This document shows, in pieces, positions 46,825-59,428 of a stretch of 64,000 bases of DNA. The notes below the pieces were generated by a model. It was not told the origin of the DNA. It saw only the letters and a list, made by a program, of their open reading frames with translations, and did no database searches. Location of the stretch: assembly GCA_037176885.1 (NCBI GenBank), contig JAWWNJ010000001.1, forward strand, positions 3,782,001 to 3,846,000. The letters run 5' to 3'. Numbering within the stretch: the stretch's first letter is position 1; every line of letters begins with the position of its first letter. The stretch comes from Favolaschia claudopus (lineage: Eukaryota > Basidiomycota > Agaricomycetes > Agaricales > Mycenaceae). The position numbers were made by a program, and so were the translations under genes.

Positions 46825-49800
46825 ATGCCTCCCAGAAAGAAAGCCGCTGACGCTGACGGTGCTGCTCCCGCGCCCACGCGTTCTAGTACACGCAACAAAA
46901 CCGCGGCTGCTGCGGCCCCTGCCCCCGCACCAGCTTCCAAGCCCAAATCCAAACGCGCGCGCGCTGCATCAGATGATGACGACGACGACGAAGATACCAA
47001 AAAGCCTGCTAGCAAAAAGGCTAAGAAGCCCGCTAGCAAGGCCGCCGCCAAACCAGCCAGTAAGCCAGCTAGCAAGAAGGCGAAGGCCGCTGCGGACGAT
47101 GACGACGACGCCGACGGTGATGCCGATGCGGACCCTCCTGCCAAGATGGTAAGCTAGTACTACACGTCTGGTTCTCGTTCCAACTTCTCTTTAGGTTACA
47201 GTCCTCAAGAGAGGAAAGGCCCCTGTTGACCCATTCTCTGGCAAAGTCAGTAAGTAAAATCAAGGCTCTCCGCACGAATACCGCTACAAATGACGCCGTA
47301 CAGATACACACCAGGTGTTCAGTAATGGCGAGGGGGTCTGGGATGCCAGTTAGTTGAAATACCTACCTCACAGACCAGCGGCTCAATATCTATCACTCAG
47401 TGCTCAACCAAACTAACATTGGCGGAAACAATAACAAGTGAAATCCATTTTCCTCTTGCCCTCTGTATCCTGAACTTAGCTGCAGGTTCTACGTTCTTCA
47501 ACTCCTTCATCCCATTGGGAACGATTCCCAGTCCATGCTGTTTACTCGTTGGGGCCGCGTGGGGCTTGATGGTCAGACACAGGTTAAGGTAGCGCATCCT
47601 CTTCCCTGTATAAATCGTCGCTCACTTATTGTAGGGGCCATGGCCTGCGGCCACCGCCATCAATGAATTCAAAAAGCAATTCAAAGCCAAGGCTGCCGTG
47701 AATTGGGAAGACAGAGTAGGAATGGTCGCGAAATCAGGTCAGTCAAGTCGTTAGCTATTTTGCATTTCTCAATGTTCGTTCCAGGAAAATACACTTGGAT
47801 TGGTATGTTGATAGAACCTCTGCACACCATCGGTGCTTGACATTTAACCGTAGAACGCGACTATGGTGATGATGAGGAGGAAGAAAAGCCAGCGAAGAAG
47901 GGCAAAGACAAGAAAGAAAAGGCCAAGACACCCAATTCTGCTCTTGCGCCGGAGCTCCAGGTTCTTAGTTTGCCACGTCTCACACTTCTAACTGACCCGG
48001 TCTGTGAAGGATTTCTGCAACCTCATCTTCAATACTTCGTAAGCATCGCCGGCCTCTATCCTTTCACTCGCTCACCTTCCGTGCAAAGCATCATCGACGC
48101 GACCCTGTCGTCCATGAATTACGACGCAAACAAACTTCCTCTTGGTATGGTTTCGCTTTTTTCGACCCAAATTCGATCATTGATTTGCGTCAGGTAAACT
48201 TTCCAAGTCGACAATTCTACGAGGTTTCGCTGCTTTGAAGGTAGTCTCTTGTCAACACCTCCATATTTTATTCTAATTTCGTCACCTCAAGTCTCTCGCG
48301 GAAGTCATCAGCGAACCTGACGGTGAGACTTCGAAACAACATGGTGGTTTCAAGCAAGCTTGTGATCATCTCAGCGGATCATATTACTCGTCCGTAGTTT
48401 CTTTTGCGCGCACTCTCGGTCTCAAGTAAATCACAGTATCATCCCGCATGCCTTCGGCATGAGCCGACCTACCTCCATCGACAACAAGGTCTTGCTCGAC
48501 AGGGTAACCAAACATCTTGTCTTCATATGCGCCATGTTTTCTGACTGGAACATCTCGCAGGAACTCGAACTTGTAGATGCGCTCGGAGATATGGTAAGTG
48601 CTCGCACTATCTGTTCCCCACTCAATCTCATGCGTTATGTAGGAAATCGCCTCCAAGCTCATCGCTTCCAGCGCAGACGAGGACGAGGAAGGAAACCCAG
48701 TCAACCCTGTTGACGCGAACTTCCGCTCCTTGGGGCTCACAAGCATGGAGCCTGTCGACAGATCCTCGCAGGAGTTCAAAGTTCTCGACGGATACGTGCG
48801 CGACACGCACGGCCATACCCATGGACACATCAAGGCCAATGTGCTCAATGCGTTCAGGGTTGAACGGTAAGTCGCAATTTTGATGACAGAGCTCCGTCGC
48901 TCATCTATTTGTTCGCGTTTAGTGGCGCCGAGAGCAATGCGTTCACCAAAGCTGGATACGATAAGATGGCTGAAGGGGAGCGGCTGCTGCTCTGGCACGG
49001 CTCGAGGAGTACCAACTTTGCGGGTATCCTCAAGCAAGGTTTGCGTATTGCTCCTCCTGAAGGTGGGCTCCCCGTGGAATCAAACTCGCTTGGGAGCTAA
49101 TTTGTTGTTCTTTCAAGCCCCCGTCACTGGTTACATGTTCGGAAAGGGGGTTTATTTCGCTGATATGATGTCCAAGGTTTGTTGGACTATCTTCGTGGCT
49201 GCAGAAATCTGATTCTGTTTCTTAGTCGGCTGGCTACTGTTACCCTCAGTGCGTTTGCGTTGGTCCCGTTCATCCCTGTTCATGCACTGACGACTTGGCT
49301 CTAGCTTGAGCAAAGATATTGGAGTTCTTTTGCTGTGTGACGTTGCGGCCAAACCTTTCTACGAGCGCACCCAAGCCGTGAGTTTTGCCTCTTTGAACTG
49401 CTTTCAACATGTAACACCGGTTTATAGGAATACGATGCGGACAAGGGATGCAAGAAAAGCAAGAGCAAGTAGGTGGTTTTCTGTAACATTTCTCTCAATC
49501 AGTGTTGATAGTTCTGCAGTTCTACCAAGGGTTTAGGCAGGAACCAGCCTCAGAAGTGGAAGGACGCCGGCAAGGCACTGGACAACGATGAACTAGTGTA
49601 CGTCGTCCCCCTGGTTCACTGCACTTGCGGCTGATTAACGGGTGTTCGCAGTGGATGCTATATGCCCGACGGGCCTGGTGAGCTGTTTTCATCTTGCGTA
49701 GCGTCGCTTCTTGTTGCTGACAATATAACTAGCCAAAGACGCCGACGTACCGAACGGGGTAAGTCTCAGAATGTTAGTTTCTTTCGTTATTCTAACATCA

Positions 49801-49889
49801 TGTAGGGCTACCTTCAATACAACGAGTACATTGTCTACGACATCACCCAGATCCGTCTCAAGTATTTGTTGATGGTGAAGATGCGGTAG
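46825..49889 (+). CDS. Poly(ADP-ribose) polymerase, WGR type
   Basis: Nuclear enzyme attaching ADP-ribose chains at DNA breaks. The start at 46825 opens a Lys/Ala/Asp-rich tail ([12 protein letters not shown]... [13 protein letters not shown]) with nuclear signals. A WGR domain follows ([20 protein letters not shown] with [11 protein letters not shown], then [16 protein letters not shown] and KYTWIERDYG), the helical regulatory domain (near 48300-48640: [33 protein letters not shown]) and the catalytic fold. The H-Y-E triad is visible: [11 protein letters not shown] (His), [14 protein letters not shown] (Tyr) and [18 protein letters not shown] (Glu). There are about fifteen introns, several very close together. 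No zinc finger or BRCT domain is seen, so the layout resembles PARP2/3. Confidence 0.88.
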
Positions 49890-50422
49890 ATTCAATGTTC
49901 TGGGGGTTCAGTTGACGAAAAAAAAATGGTTTGAATAATGCTGTCTAGCCGCTTTTGCTTCTCGTTTAAATTTGTGTAACTTGGTTTGGTTTAAAATTGT
50001 ATGTATGGTCAGTTGGCCGGTAGTTATTGTATTAGCGAGCAATTGCAACGCCTTAAATTTGTGTTGTGGGTTGCTGTAATTCTTCGCTGCTCGTTGACGC
50101 GAAAGTGGAACCCGTTGGAGATTTACCGTCCCACTCTAGTCTCGCTAGTCAGACTTTCTGCCGAGTCAATGAGAAGATAGTCGTTCTCAAGGATCTATAG
50201 AAAGTCGCACTCCTTCCGCCAAACTGCCACTGCGCTGCTGGGCTCCCCACCGGTACATTCGGTCCGAGCGTGGGAACTTTACCCCTCGTTAATAGCACCT
50301 CGTCAAACTGGAATGATTGGAATGATGAGCTCGAAAACGGAGCATATTGGCTCGATATGGCCGCCGGTCGTTCTTTCTCAGTGTCCAGAAGGCTTGGATG
50401 TATTCTATAAACAGTCTAGATT
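49890..50422. other. Intergenic stretch between convergent genes
   Basis: Holds the 3' ends of the PARP gene and of the minus-strand amine oxidase-like gene. No ORF of note and no clear structural repeat. Confidence 0.45.
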
Positions 50423-52173
50423 CTAGAAGTAACTCGTCTTAGCTGGTCGAATCCCCTCGCTCTGACATATTCCCAAGTAAACATTTCGAGCGCTGACCAC
50501 GCATCCCTCCAGCAGAGGTATTCCTACATACGCGTATGAGCCGCACAGCCAGATCCCGGGTTGGGCGTCTGATGTACGCCGCCCCGCGCCCTGTAGATCG
50601 CCGAGGGTGTAATCCGCATCAGCGGAAGCCTGCCACCAAGCGCGGCGGGTCTGGCGACAGAGGCCGTGAATGGCTTTCTTCGCCGGCATGGTGAGGACCG
50701 CACGCTCGAGCGTCGCGACGCTCAGGATGCGGTCATCGTGCACGGAGACGAAAGGGTTGGTTGTCTGGAAGACGGGGACTGCTCGCTGATTCTTGAGCGT
50801 TGGCGGTGGAGTGAGGATTTGTGTTGTCATTGTGTGCGCCGGGGAGACACAGTGAGGTGACCATGAGGAAGGGTCGTCTTTCGTGGAGGTAGCAGTGACA
50901 AGATTGAGATCCCGTCGGTCTCGCACATCTGCGGGAAGCAGGAGACTCGAGTCGTCTGTGTGGTTGATGACAATTGTCCGTGTGTATTGGAACTCCTCCA
51001 GACACATTATTTGAGCCATGACGGCGTGGCGGGTAGCCGACTCGGGCGGTAAGGAAGCAGCATAGGATGACAGAAGGGAGCCCACACGATTTGCCTGTGT
51101 CGCAAACACGACGTGTGAAAATTGTTGGTATGAGCCCTTGGTCGCACATTCGATGGACACCAGGCGTGGATTGCTAGGGTCCGCGTGAATTCCAGCAATC
51201 CTCGAAGACAGATGTATGTGCTTCAGGTTTTTCGTCAAGTGTGCAACAGCGTCGCGCACACCCTTAATTATCACATAATGATGTGTCCCGAATGTGAGCC
51301 AAATGTAGTCTAATTGTCAATGAGTTCCAGGCCTCCAACAACCAACTCACTTACCGAGGAACTCCTCGACCGGGTGAGCATTAATAGAGTCTTTGGGTGC
51401 CGTGCATACTGCTGAAAATAACGGCATTAACACTTCTTGAGTAAAACTTGTCCATGTCGCATCAAGACGAAAAAGTCGGCACAATAAATTATTGGGTACC
51501 GTCTCTGCAGCCCATTCTTCGAAAGTCAGTTCATTGTGTCGTTTAGGGCGTAGTGCAGGAATTGCAAAAAATAATAGTCGCATGTAGCATAAGAACAGCT
51601 GAATTGTTGACAGAACGAAGAGGCCCCAGGCAAAAGCTCGAGCAAGGACATGGTATCCTTTCCGGAACAGATGTAGGTCTTGTAGCCACGCAGGCATCCC
51701 GACACCGTTGCGCCCCGACGCGCCATTGTAGATCATTGTGGTGTGTAGAGGTGCCGTTTTAGATTGCGAAAATAGCGAGAACGAGTAGGTAAAGTCGGCT
51801 TGCCGAAACGCCACACCGAGCTGGGTATATAACGAGATGAGGCGGGGATAGTACCCTGGTACTTGTCTTGAGCCTTGAGCTTCGGAAGTCTCCAAAGCTG
51901 CTCACCTCCTTGGAAGGAACGCATTGGTACATCTATCCTCCATTCTTGCTGAGCCTCATTCCCAACCGACACAGACGAGGAATCCATCCCAATAGACCCA
52001 GTCTACTTCAAGTCAGGCTATTATTTCTTTAGATAAATTATCTGCAGCACCTTTTCGAACAGATGAACTTCGAACTCGACACCATCTTCCAAATGCGACG
52101 AAGCGAGTAAGTATGCGGCCGTCAGCCCCGCCAGACCACTCCCAACGACTGCGACGCGTACAGTCCGGGTCAT
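50423..52173 (-). CDS. FAD-dependent amine oxidase-like protein
   Basis: Likely flavoprotein oxidoreductase with a Rossmann fold; substrate unknown. Start at 52173: MTRTVRVAVVGSGLAGLTAA carries the dinucleotide-binding G-x-G-x-x-G. Later exons give WRIDVPMRSFQGG and YYPRLISLYTQLGVAFRQAD, a hydrophobic segment (LARAFAWGLFVLSTIQLFLC YMRLLFF region) that may be membrane-associated, and FTQEVLMPLFSAVCTAP. The last exon holds TFGTHHYVIIKGVRDAVAHL, the FAD-contact strand FSHVVFATQANRVGSLLSSY and the closing signature GIWLCGSYAYVGIPLLEGCV. At least three introns. The type matches the NAD(P)-binding/amine-oxidase proteins widespread in fungi rather than a defined monoamine oxidase. Confidence 0.78.
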
Positions 52174-52486
52174 ACTGGCAAACCGGGACAGTCTGGGTCG
52201 GTTCTGGATCGTTTTATAGCCAAGAATATTCAAGCTTCACATCCCACATGTCGCGTCTCCCACCGCGGCAACGGCCAACGTGATGGCGGTCGGTGTCGGC
52301 AACTCTGATACCGAAAATGTGATTGGGCGTCTCTTGGGCGTCTTTCACTCAGACTGTCAGGCCTGGCACCGTTCACGGACTGGACAAGAAAAAAATATCA
52401 TAATCCGACTACTCCCAATCACGCTCTTCCCATGTACATCCGTTTGGGAACCAAGTCCTATGTGGGGTTTCTTCTCGACTGCGATG
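52174..52486. other. Short intergenic stretch
   Basis: Promoter side of the amine oxidase-like gene and 3' side of the RdRP gene. No independent gene is supported. Confidence 0.4.
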
Positions 52487-55400
52487 TCACATACTATTTT
52501 TCGCTTCTTTCACGACCTCGAGGATGGTCCCCAACGCAAGCAACCCGAAACTTGAGGGTCCAAAAGCGCTGGCATCCTCATCGAGGGCTTCCTCAGCCAC
52601 GAACCACGCCGCCCAAGCGCGTCCAAATTTATCGCGTCGGCGTTCCTCATCTCCAGCCATATCTTCCTCGTCGTCGTCCGACTCATCGTCGTCTTCATCT
52701 TCTTGATCGGCAGCAGGTCGGTAATCCGGTGACTGGAATTCGTATCTTATAGCTTTGACCAGCTCTCCAGTCTGAAATGCAGGAGAGATACAAAACTGGT
52801 ATTCACATTCGAAGCAATTACCCACCTGCAAGTTCATGGCGGATACAGCTTCCCTCCTTTTCCTAGGATCATATCTCTCTTGAATTGTTCCACTAACCAG
52901 CTCCGCTTCGGACAGATGCGCGTTTGCTCGCTTTGAGATCGTGTGCGTTTTCGCGATTATCATGAGTTGGTCCGTGTATGCGTCCAGAATCTCCCGCATT
53001 TCCTCCAAGAGGTCCTCGCCGATAGGATCACTCAGAGAAGCAAGCCCGAGTCTACGGAGGCTGAGAGACGCTAATGCGTCTTCGATCTCAGCTCCCCCAG
53101 TCTGCTGTTGTCTGAGCTCTGCCTGGTCAGGATGATAATCTTCGTCAGGAACACTCCGATAGAGCATGCCCAGGATTTTGCGACTGGGATAGTAAACATC
53201 AGCCATCAATGTGCTGGGATTTACACCTTCGCCTGAGAGATAGTCTGGCTTGAGGGGGTTGGGTGGCCTGGGGAGCTCGGTGAAATTAACAGCTTGCTGG
53301 AAGCACATCAAGAACATTTCTTTCAAATCTTTATCCAACGGATGGAGACACTGACCCCTCGCTTATTGAAATCCACGGCGTGGGACGCATATTCAGCCAA
53401 TTTCAGGCAATCTTCACAGTTCGGTCCCTCCTCCTTCAGATCGGATATCCTTAGATGGAGGATAGAGATGTATCCGAGCAAATCAGACTTGATCTGGAGA
53501 CCCGGTATATCCTCAGCGTGCATCATTAAGACTGTGCACTTACGAAATCAATGACAAAATCAGCCACGTCTGAGACGGTGCAATCCCAGGCAACCTCCTT
53601 GTAAGGAACCGCCTCGTATTTTCCTGGCTCGGCAGTACTGTAGCAAAGTGTATGGGTGAAACCAACTTTCGAGCGTGACTTGAAACGCAACGGCGGAAAC
53701 CAGAAACGACCTGGGAGTTATGCGTGACACCATGAAAATATTGAAACGACCAGGAAACGGGCACAAGAAGTAGTGCTGGAATAGCGGCTTGAATGACGGG
53801 GTTTTGAAGCTACAAGTTCGTCCGAACCCAGATTGACTGCCAGGACTCTTGCAGATCAGCAAAAATAAGGGATTTGGAGGTTATCTCTTGAGTAATTACG
53901 CCCTCTTCACCATCATGCAAGCCCCAAGTGCACCTAGGAGCAGGATTCTTTGGGTTTCCGGCGCCCTTGAAGATTATTCGAAGAGAATACGGATTTTCAT
54001 GAATAAAATTGAATTTTATCGTGCTTTTCTGTCACGCACTCCTCAGTGAAACCACCCCAGCGTTTCGCGTGACCGTTGAAACGAAACGGGGTCTGCGTGA
54101 CGCGTTACGTTTCACCCATACACTTTGCTACAGTATATTCCTTTGGCGGGTATAAACTTTCCTGAAGGTCAAGGGAGAAGAACAAGATTATCAAATCCGC
54201 ACATCAGATCCATTAAATTTCTCACATCGAGAATCAAGTTATATATATCTCCTGTAGTAAAGGTTAGAACTCAGAATGCTCCGCGTCGAAAATATGGACG
54301 CGTACCGTCGAGATCACCGCATCCTAACATTGACGGTAGACTTCGGGACCCTCTGTTATATTTTAGAGATTGGTAAGTTCTGTAAAGAGAGAGCACTCGC
54401 ACCTGCATGAAAAAACCACGACATTTTGAAGATGCGCCAGCTGCGGTCTCCGAACAGCCGTAACAAACCGGACGTCGCCTGGGTGTATCTGAGGGCTTCG
54501 CGTGATCAGGATCCTCCCGGTGAGCTCCAGGTTCAGCCCAGTTCGGCTGTCCGCCACAGTCGCATAGACCTCTCCCTCTTCTAAGCAGTCCCACTCGTCG
54601 GAAACCCCAATCAGAGTATATGATCCTGGGATCAGAATATGAGCTCGATGCTTGATTTCTCTCAGTATATGCGTGGTGGCAAAAGCCAGTGCGGTCTTGA
54701 TTAACAAGTGCGGAAGAGCGTCTGGCACCTGAAATGTGTAGGGTTAGACATGGCCGATTCATACTATCGATCAACCCACATCAAATTTCAGTGAGCTGCG
54801 AAGATTTGTGAACAGCGAGGGTAGACGGAAAGACGCGCCGAGGCCATGCTGAGAGAACAACTTTGACGCTTGAGTAAACGATCTTCTGATGCTCTGTCCT
54901 TCGTCGATGGCCCGTTGCTGGAGGGTCCTAAAGGCATCTAATGGAGTCCCATGTGTTCCAAGAGGGCAATCAGAGGACGGTTGAGGTATGCCAGGATTGG
55001 TCTTGACGACGTCGCAGCAATGTCCAGCGTTCGAACTTCGGTTTCGAACTTGGTTTGACTAGGACGGAACACAACGGTCTGTCCGGGCAGATGAGGATTC
55101 TGGACTAGAACACCTTTCGCGCCGCCACAGCGGAATTGAAATGCAGCCGGTGAGCGGGGTATTCTCTGTGACGCCCTGAGTGATTTCCAAACCTGACGAC
55201 CAAGGTCCACAGAGATGGATGAACAACCGTCGGTGAATACAGATCCATCCGCAGAACTTATGTCCTGCCGCTGGATAATTTGGCGGGCCTCGAGTGTGAC
55301 TGACGGATCAGATGCTGAGAAGGCTTGACTCCAGCTTAAATGATGGTCAGAAGTCAAGCGTTTTCGAGTGATGAGACTTTACGAACCGCGCAGCAAGTAG

Positions 55401-57276
55401 CGCTGGTCTGTTTATGATCTTGGTAAAGTCTCCCTGATTCGCCAAATTCAAGTTAGATCGAATATGCTGTAGCAACACTCACAAGCTGATCCCTGATACG
55501 CTGTGCATTGAGTCGTGTTCCCAAGTATGTAAAAGGGGTCACAAAGTAGAAGGAGTATTGTTTGAGGCCAGACATTGAATAGCCGAGAAAGTCGTACTCC
55601 CTACCGGCAACGTTTAATCCATCATTCAAAGGTCTTTTGTATCGCTGTTCCAGGAGCTGGTTGATAGAGAGCTTAGCATCTCGACGCGGAGGGGAACGGT
55701 TCTCATCCTGAAACGAGACCCGCAGAAAACATTCATGGTTTTGGAATCGTCTGAGAACACTATTAGATTGATCTGGGAGCGGACCTTCTAGGATTTGGGT
55801 GGACGGTGTCAATATGAGATGATAGGATTGGTAGATACCGGCCGATGGCATGTATCTGCTTTGGGGACGCCTAAGGTCAGCAATGTATGCTTTGACCGCT
55901 TCACCCAATCTTGCTCGTAAATCCGCTAGAGGTGATTCAGCCACCCGTTTCTTTTTGTTTCGGCCTCGACGTTTCTTCTGGGGGGCCGGGGCCCATTCCA
56001 ACCCGGGTACCGTCAGCGTCGCCAAGAAATATCTGAAAATGGCTGCCGTTTCGGAATCGTGAGAGCTTCGCTGTAGCTGCCGAAGACTGTCGTGCATTGG
56101 GAGCACCTCGGTCGGATCAAGGAGGCCTTCCCAAACGACCTTTTCAACTTCGAAAGCAAGCTCGAAGTCCAGGGATCGTAGGGAGAACCGCAAAGCGGCC
56201 AAACTGGCCTCGCTATAAAGGTTGCGCTGCTCGACCACAACATCACGGTTGATGTGCTCTGGCATCGATGGTAAATTCCGAGAGCGCTCCATGAACATGT
56301 CCAGGTCACGACGCGACTTGAAGACGAGGCGCAGACCTTGCGAGGCATGAGATGATACATTAAAGTCTTCGTCGTTGAAAGCGGAGAGGCGTTCAGGAGG
56401 AGGCGGCACTCGATCTTCGACCTCGAACGGCCCGTGAATCTGACTGCTGAACAAGGGAGGCAAATTGGATTGGATGAAAATCTGGTGCTCTGGTGCTCTC
56501 GGATTGGATTGAGCCAGGGCGATGACACGGTTGGATGAATAGCTGACGGTGAGAGAGGTGGAAAAGTGGTCCATCATGTCCGAATTGTCATCCCTGTCCA
56601 TATCCAGCCAGTGCGCATCCGAAAAGTCACTTCCTGTGTCATTAAGTTCCCTTAGAAGTGCGGTGAAGTCGAAGGGGGAGGAGCTCGCTTGGCCGTTAGA
56701 AGGCAAGGGTGGTCTGATTGGTTTGTGACAATCCAGTTCGATGCGTCTCATGTCCACATTGCAAGCTACCGTACCCGTGTACGATGCTTCCAACGAGAAA
56801 ACGCCGTCTCTACAGAAGCGACCAAATCCAAAGCTGGATAAATCGATCGGACCCGACACGCGAGCCCTCTCCGCCTGCTCCTGCCGAAGCCGTAGTGGAT
56901 CAACCCAAGGCGTACTTCCAACGGCATCGATGAGACCTTGGTCGACATTTTGAGTGCTCGCAGTGAATTTCACCAGCCGGCCTCGAACACTGATACCAGT
57001 GGAACCGCGGTTGCGAGCTCTCGCACCCCAAAAATTGTTAACCTGTGTTTCACGCTCTCCATATAGCGTGAGGAATTGCTGGCCAACCTCTGTCGATGGC
57101 AGAGTCAAAATCCCTATGCCGCGGTGGCCCCTTCCTCTCTGCTGTCGAAAGAGCTTGATGTGAAAGTTAGTGAAAGGTGTAATCGGGAACGGTGGACGAT
57201 GCAATTTTTCTGCCAGCGCAATTTTGATATCCTCCTCTTTTACAGCGAACAGGATATCGCGCATGAAAATCTGCAT
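52487..57276 (-). pseudogene. RNA-dependent RNA polymerase (QDE-1/RDR family), frameshifted and split by a MITE
   Basis: Family role: makes double-stranded RNA for gene silencing. Exon 1 (57276-55483, 598 codons) starts MQIFMRDILFAVKEEDIK, an RRM-like head. The polymerase half includes GSVFTDGCSSISVDLGRQVW, AAFQFRCGGAKGVLVQNPHL, YLNRPLIALLEHMG, HGLGASFRLPSLF, LTGRILITRSPQIHPGDVRF and, over an intron, the catalytic GCGDLDGDIYNLILD. Two lesions: near 54946-54953 the frame shifts by one base between LLEHMG and TPLDAF, giving an early stop; and a 496-bp MITE (53638-54133) interrupts ESLYPPKEYT/AEPGKYEAVP. Both flanks are well preserved and the MITE's target TA is exact, so the damage is recent. 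Sequencing error for the frameshift, or splicing-out of the MITE, could rescue it. Confidence 0.8.
53636..54135. mobile_element. MITE with TA duplication inside the RdRP exon, 496 bp
   Basis: Element 53638-54133, TA on each side. Inverted ends: CTGTAGCAAAGTGTATGGGT at the left equals the reverse complement of the right end, continuing GAAAC. The interior is rich in GTTTC/GAAAC and CGTGAC motifs; no coding capacity. The ends follow the same scheme as the MITE at 13564-13932 (CTGTAnnnnnnTGTATGGnnnnAAC, then CGTGAC-type motifs), so they are two subfamilies. Removal of the element plus one TA restores the RdRP reading ...KEYTAEPGKY. Confidence 0.85.
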
Positions 57277-57494
57277 CGTGAACGAACTGGAGTTGAGTAG
57301 CGGAGACTGGGAGCTGGGTGGGATCGGGAGACAGCTTGGGAGCTTAAACGCCGGACACAACAGGACAGGACACCAGGATTAGCCTAGATAAATGGGCGGC
57401 AAAGTGTGAAGTTGGTGTGAAGACCTAAAATACATTGCAACTCTTCTCGTACACAATCACCGATGAGAAACTAAAGGAAAGGGCGGCACACCTC

Positions 57495-59428
57495 TCAATC
57501 TAAGCGCCGCCGCTTCCCTCCACCGCGATCACGATCAGGCGACCTTGACCTTGATCTTGACCGCCCAAGCGAACTCCTTCGTCTCTCCCTCCATCCCCGA
57601 TCATCATCCCGACGGCCCTTCCGTATCGGAGGCGACCGCGAGCGGGAATCGGACCGTGAACGTGAGCGTGAACGACGTCGACGAGAACTGTCGTAATGAT
57701 CACCACCTCTGTCGCGATCTCGCCTTTCGGGCCGTCTGTCGCCCCAGCCATCTCGGTCTCCCCCGCGGTCACGAGAATCCGAATGACCGTCGCGATCGCG
57801 TTCTTTCCCCGCGCGATTCCCACCATAGCCGCCGTCGCGTTCTTTCCAAGAACCAGACTCTGGGGGACCACCCCAATTTCTGCGGGGACCGGTGGGAGCG
57901 GCATTAGCGCCCGACCCAGCGAGGGAGGTCAGAGGTCCGGTGTTTTGTGGGCAATCTCCAGAAGGAATTTAACGAATGAAGTGTGATAGAGTAGAGACTG
58001 ACATACCCTTTTTGAGATGAGGGCCTCCACACAAGAAGCAACCTCCACCTTCCAAGGATTTCCCACCGGCTTTGACAGGGGCATTACCACCAAAACCACC
58101 AGTCGACACCGTCGTATCTTGGTCCAATAGATGGGTGTACTTGGTACGGCTCCTCTTGCCGAAGTTCTTGACTTGCATGACCTGAGGCAGCATCGAAACA
58201 TCCACGGTGGACTCTGTCGCCTCTGTAAAGTCGTGTTTTTGGAGAATTTCCGCATCCTGCCGTGTTGACATGATTACTTGCACAAAGAAAAAACGATATG
58301 AAGAGAGAACTGACCTGGTGGAAAGCGCCCTTGTGCCAATACTTTTGTAGGAATTTTTGAGAACCCTTGGGCTTCTCGTCGCGCAACTTCTGAGCGCGCT
58401 CGAGATCCTCCTTGAGTCGCTGTTCTTCCGGCAAAGCTCGCCGTCTCTCAATTTCTTCGCGTTCCTCTTCCAGACGAAGTTCCTCCTCTTTCTCCTTCTT
58501 AATGCGGCCCAGCTCTCGTAGTCTCCATGCTTCGAATTCGCCTTCGGGATCTAGCCCATCCGTATCATCAACGTCCGGAATCTCGTCTTCCTTTTCCTCT
58601 GGATCGAACAAAATTGATTGGTGAGAAAGAATAATATGTAAAGGAAAGACGAACTTTCTGCGAGCTCCCGTCGAATGCTCTCAGCGACAAGGTCGTGACT
58701 TTGCTTACGGCGCTCCTCTGCCTCCGCCTCCCGTTTCCGCTGTATCTCTTCCGGGTCCTCTGCATCTCGTTCCGCAACGGTAACGCGTGCGCGTCTTCAA
58801 GAGTCATTAAAGCTGGCAACTTCATCTGAACCGAACGGCGGTACATACTTTGGCACAAATACGGGTCGGAATTGAAGTTTTGGTTTCTCTTCCTCTTCGG
58901 AATCGCTCTCGTATTCACTTGACTATAGATTTAAATGAGAATGTAAATGAAAAACGCGCTTGACAGACGTACTTCATCGGATTCCGCCTTCGCTCGCGGC
59001 TTGGCTTCATCTTCTGACTCCTCTTCCGACTCTGAAAAGTGGAGAAAACTCAATGAATTAAAGCATTGATTTGCGGATGACCCACCATCCTCTTCCTCCA
59101 TAGCAGTCCTCCCAGATTCCTCCCGACCAGCCACAATGACCTTCCCATCCTTCGAGATATTAACATCCCTCAGCGCCACATTCATAGCCTTCGCAGCAGC
59201 CTTCTGCACCGCCGGCGTCGGCGCAGGCACGTCCCCATCCTCGTCCTCCGAAACAATATCCTGGTCGCCGCCAATGTCAACATCGCCCTCTTCCAAGACT
59301 TGTTCAGGCTCTTCTTGGTCGGAGTCGGAGTCGACATCGACGTCGACTCCTTTGGGGGCTTTGCCCTTCCAATATCGGACGGCTGGCCTGGCGAGACGCG
59401 GAGCCTGTTTCCGCGGTGGGGCAGACAT
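57495..59428 (-). CDS. MFAP1: MFAP1-type spliceosome protein
   Basis: Nuclear pre-mRNA splicing factor of the B complex. The start at 59428 ([20 protein letters not shown]) is followed by acidic stretches, a region with [20 protein letters not shown] and FVPK, a long charged coiled coil ([20 protein letters not shown]) and the conserved MFAP1 C-terminal block: [14 protein letters not shown], then [40 protein letters not shown] and HLLDQDTT. After it come a CCHC zinc knuckle ([14 protein letters not shown], split by an intron at about 57959-58007) and an Arg/Ser/Asp-rich tail ([19 protein letters not shown]) to the stop at 57495. The knuckle plus RS-like tail is an extension not found in human MFAP1. 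About six introns. Confidence 0.85.

Noticed and set aside
46746..47144. 132-aa minus-strand ORF rich in Ala/Leu/Ser
   Set aside because: Shadow of the Lys/Ala/Asp-rich N-terminus of PARP.
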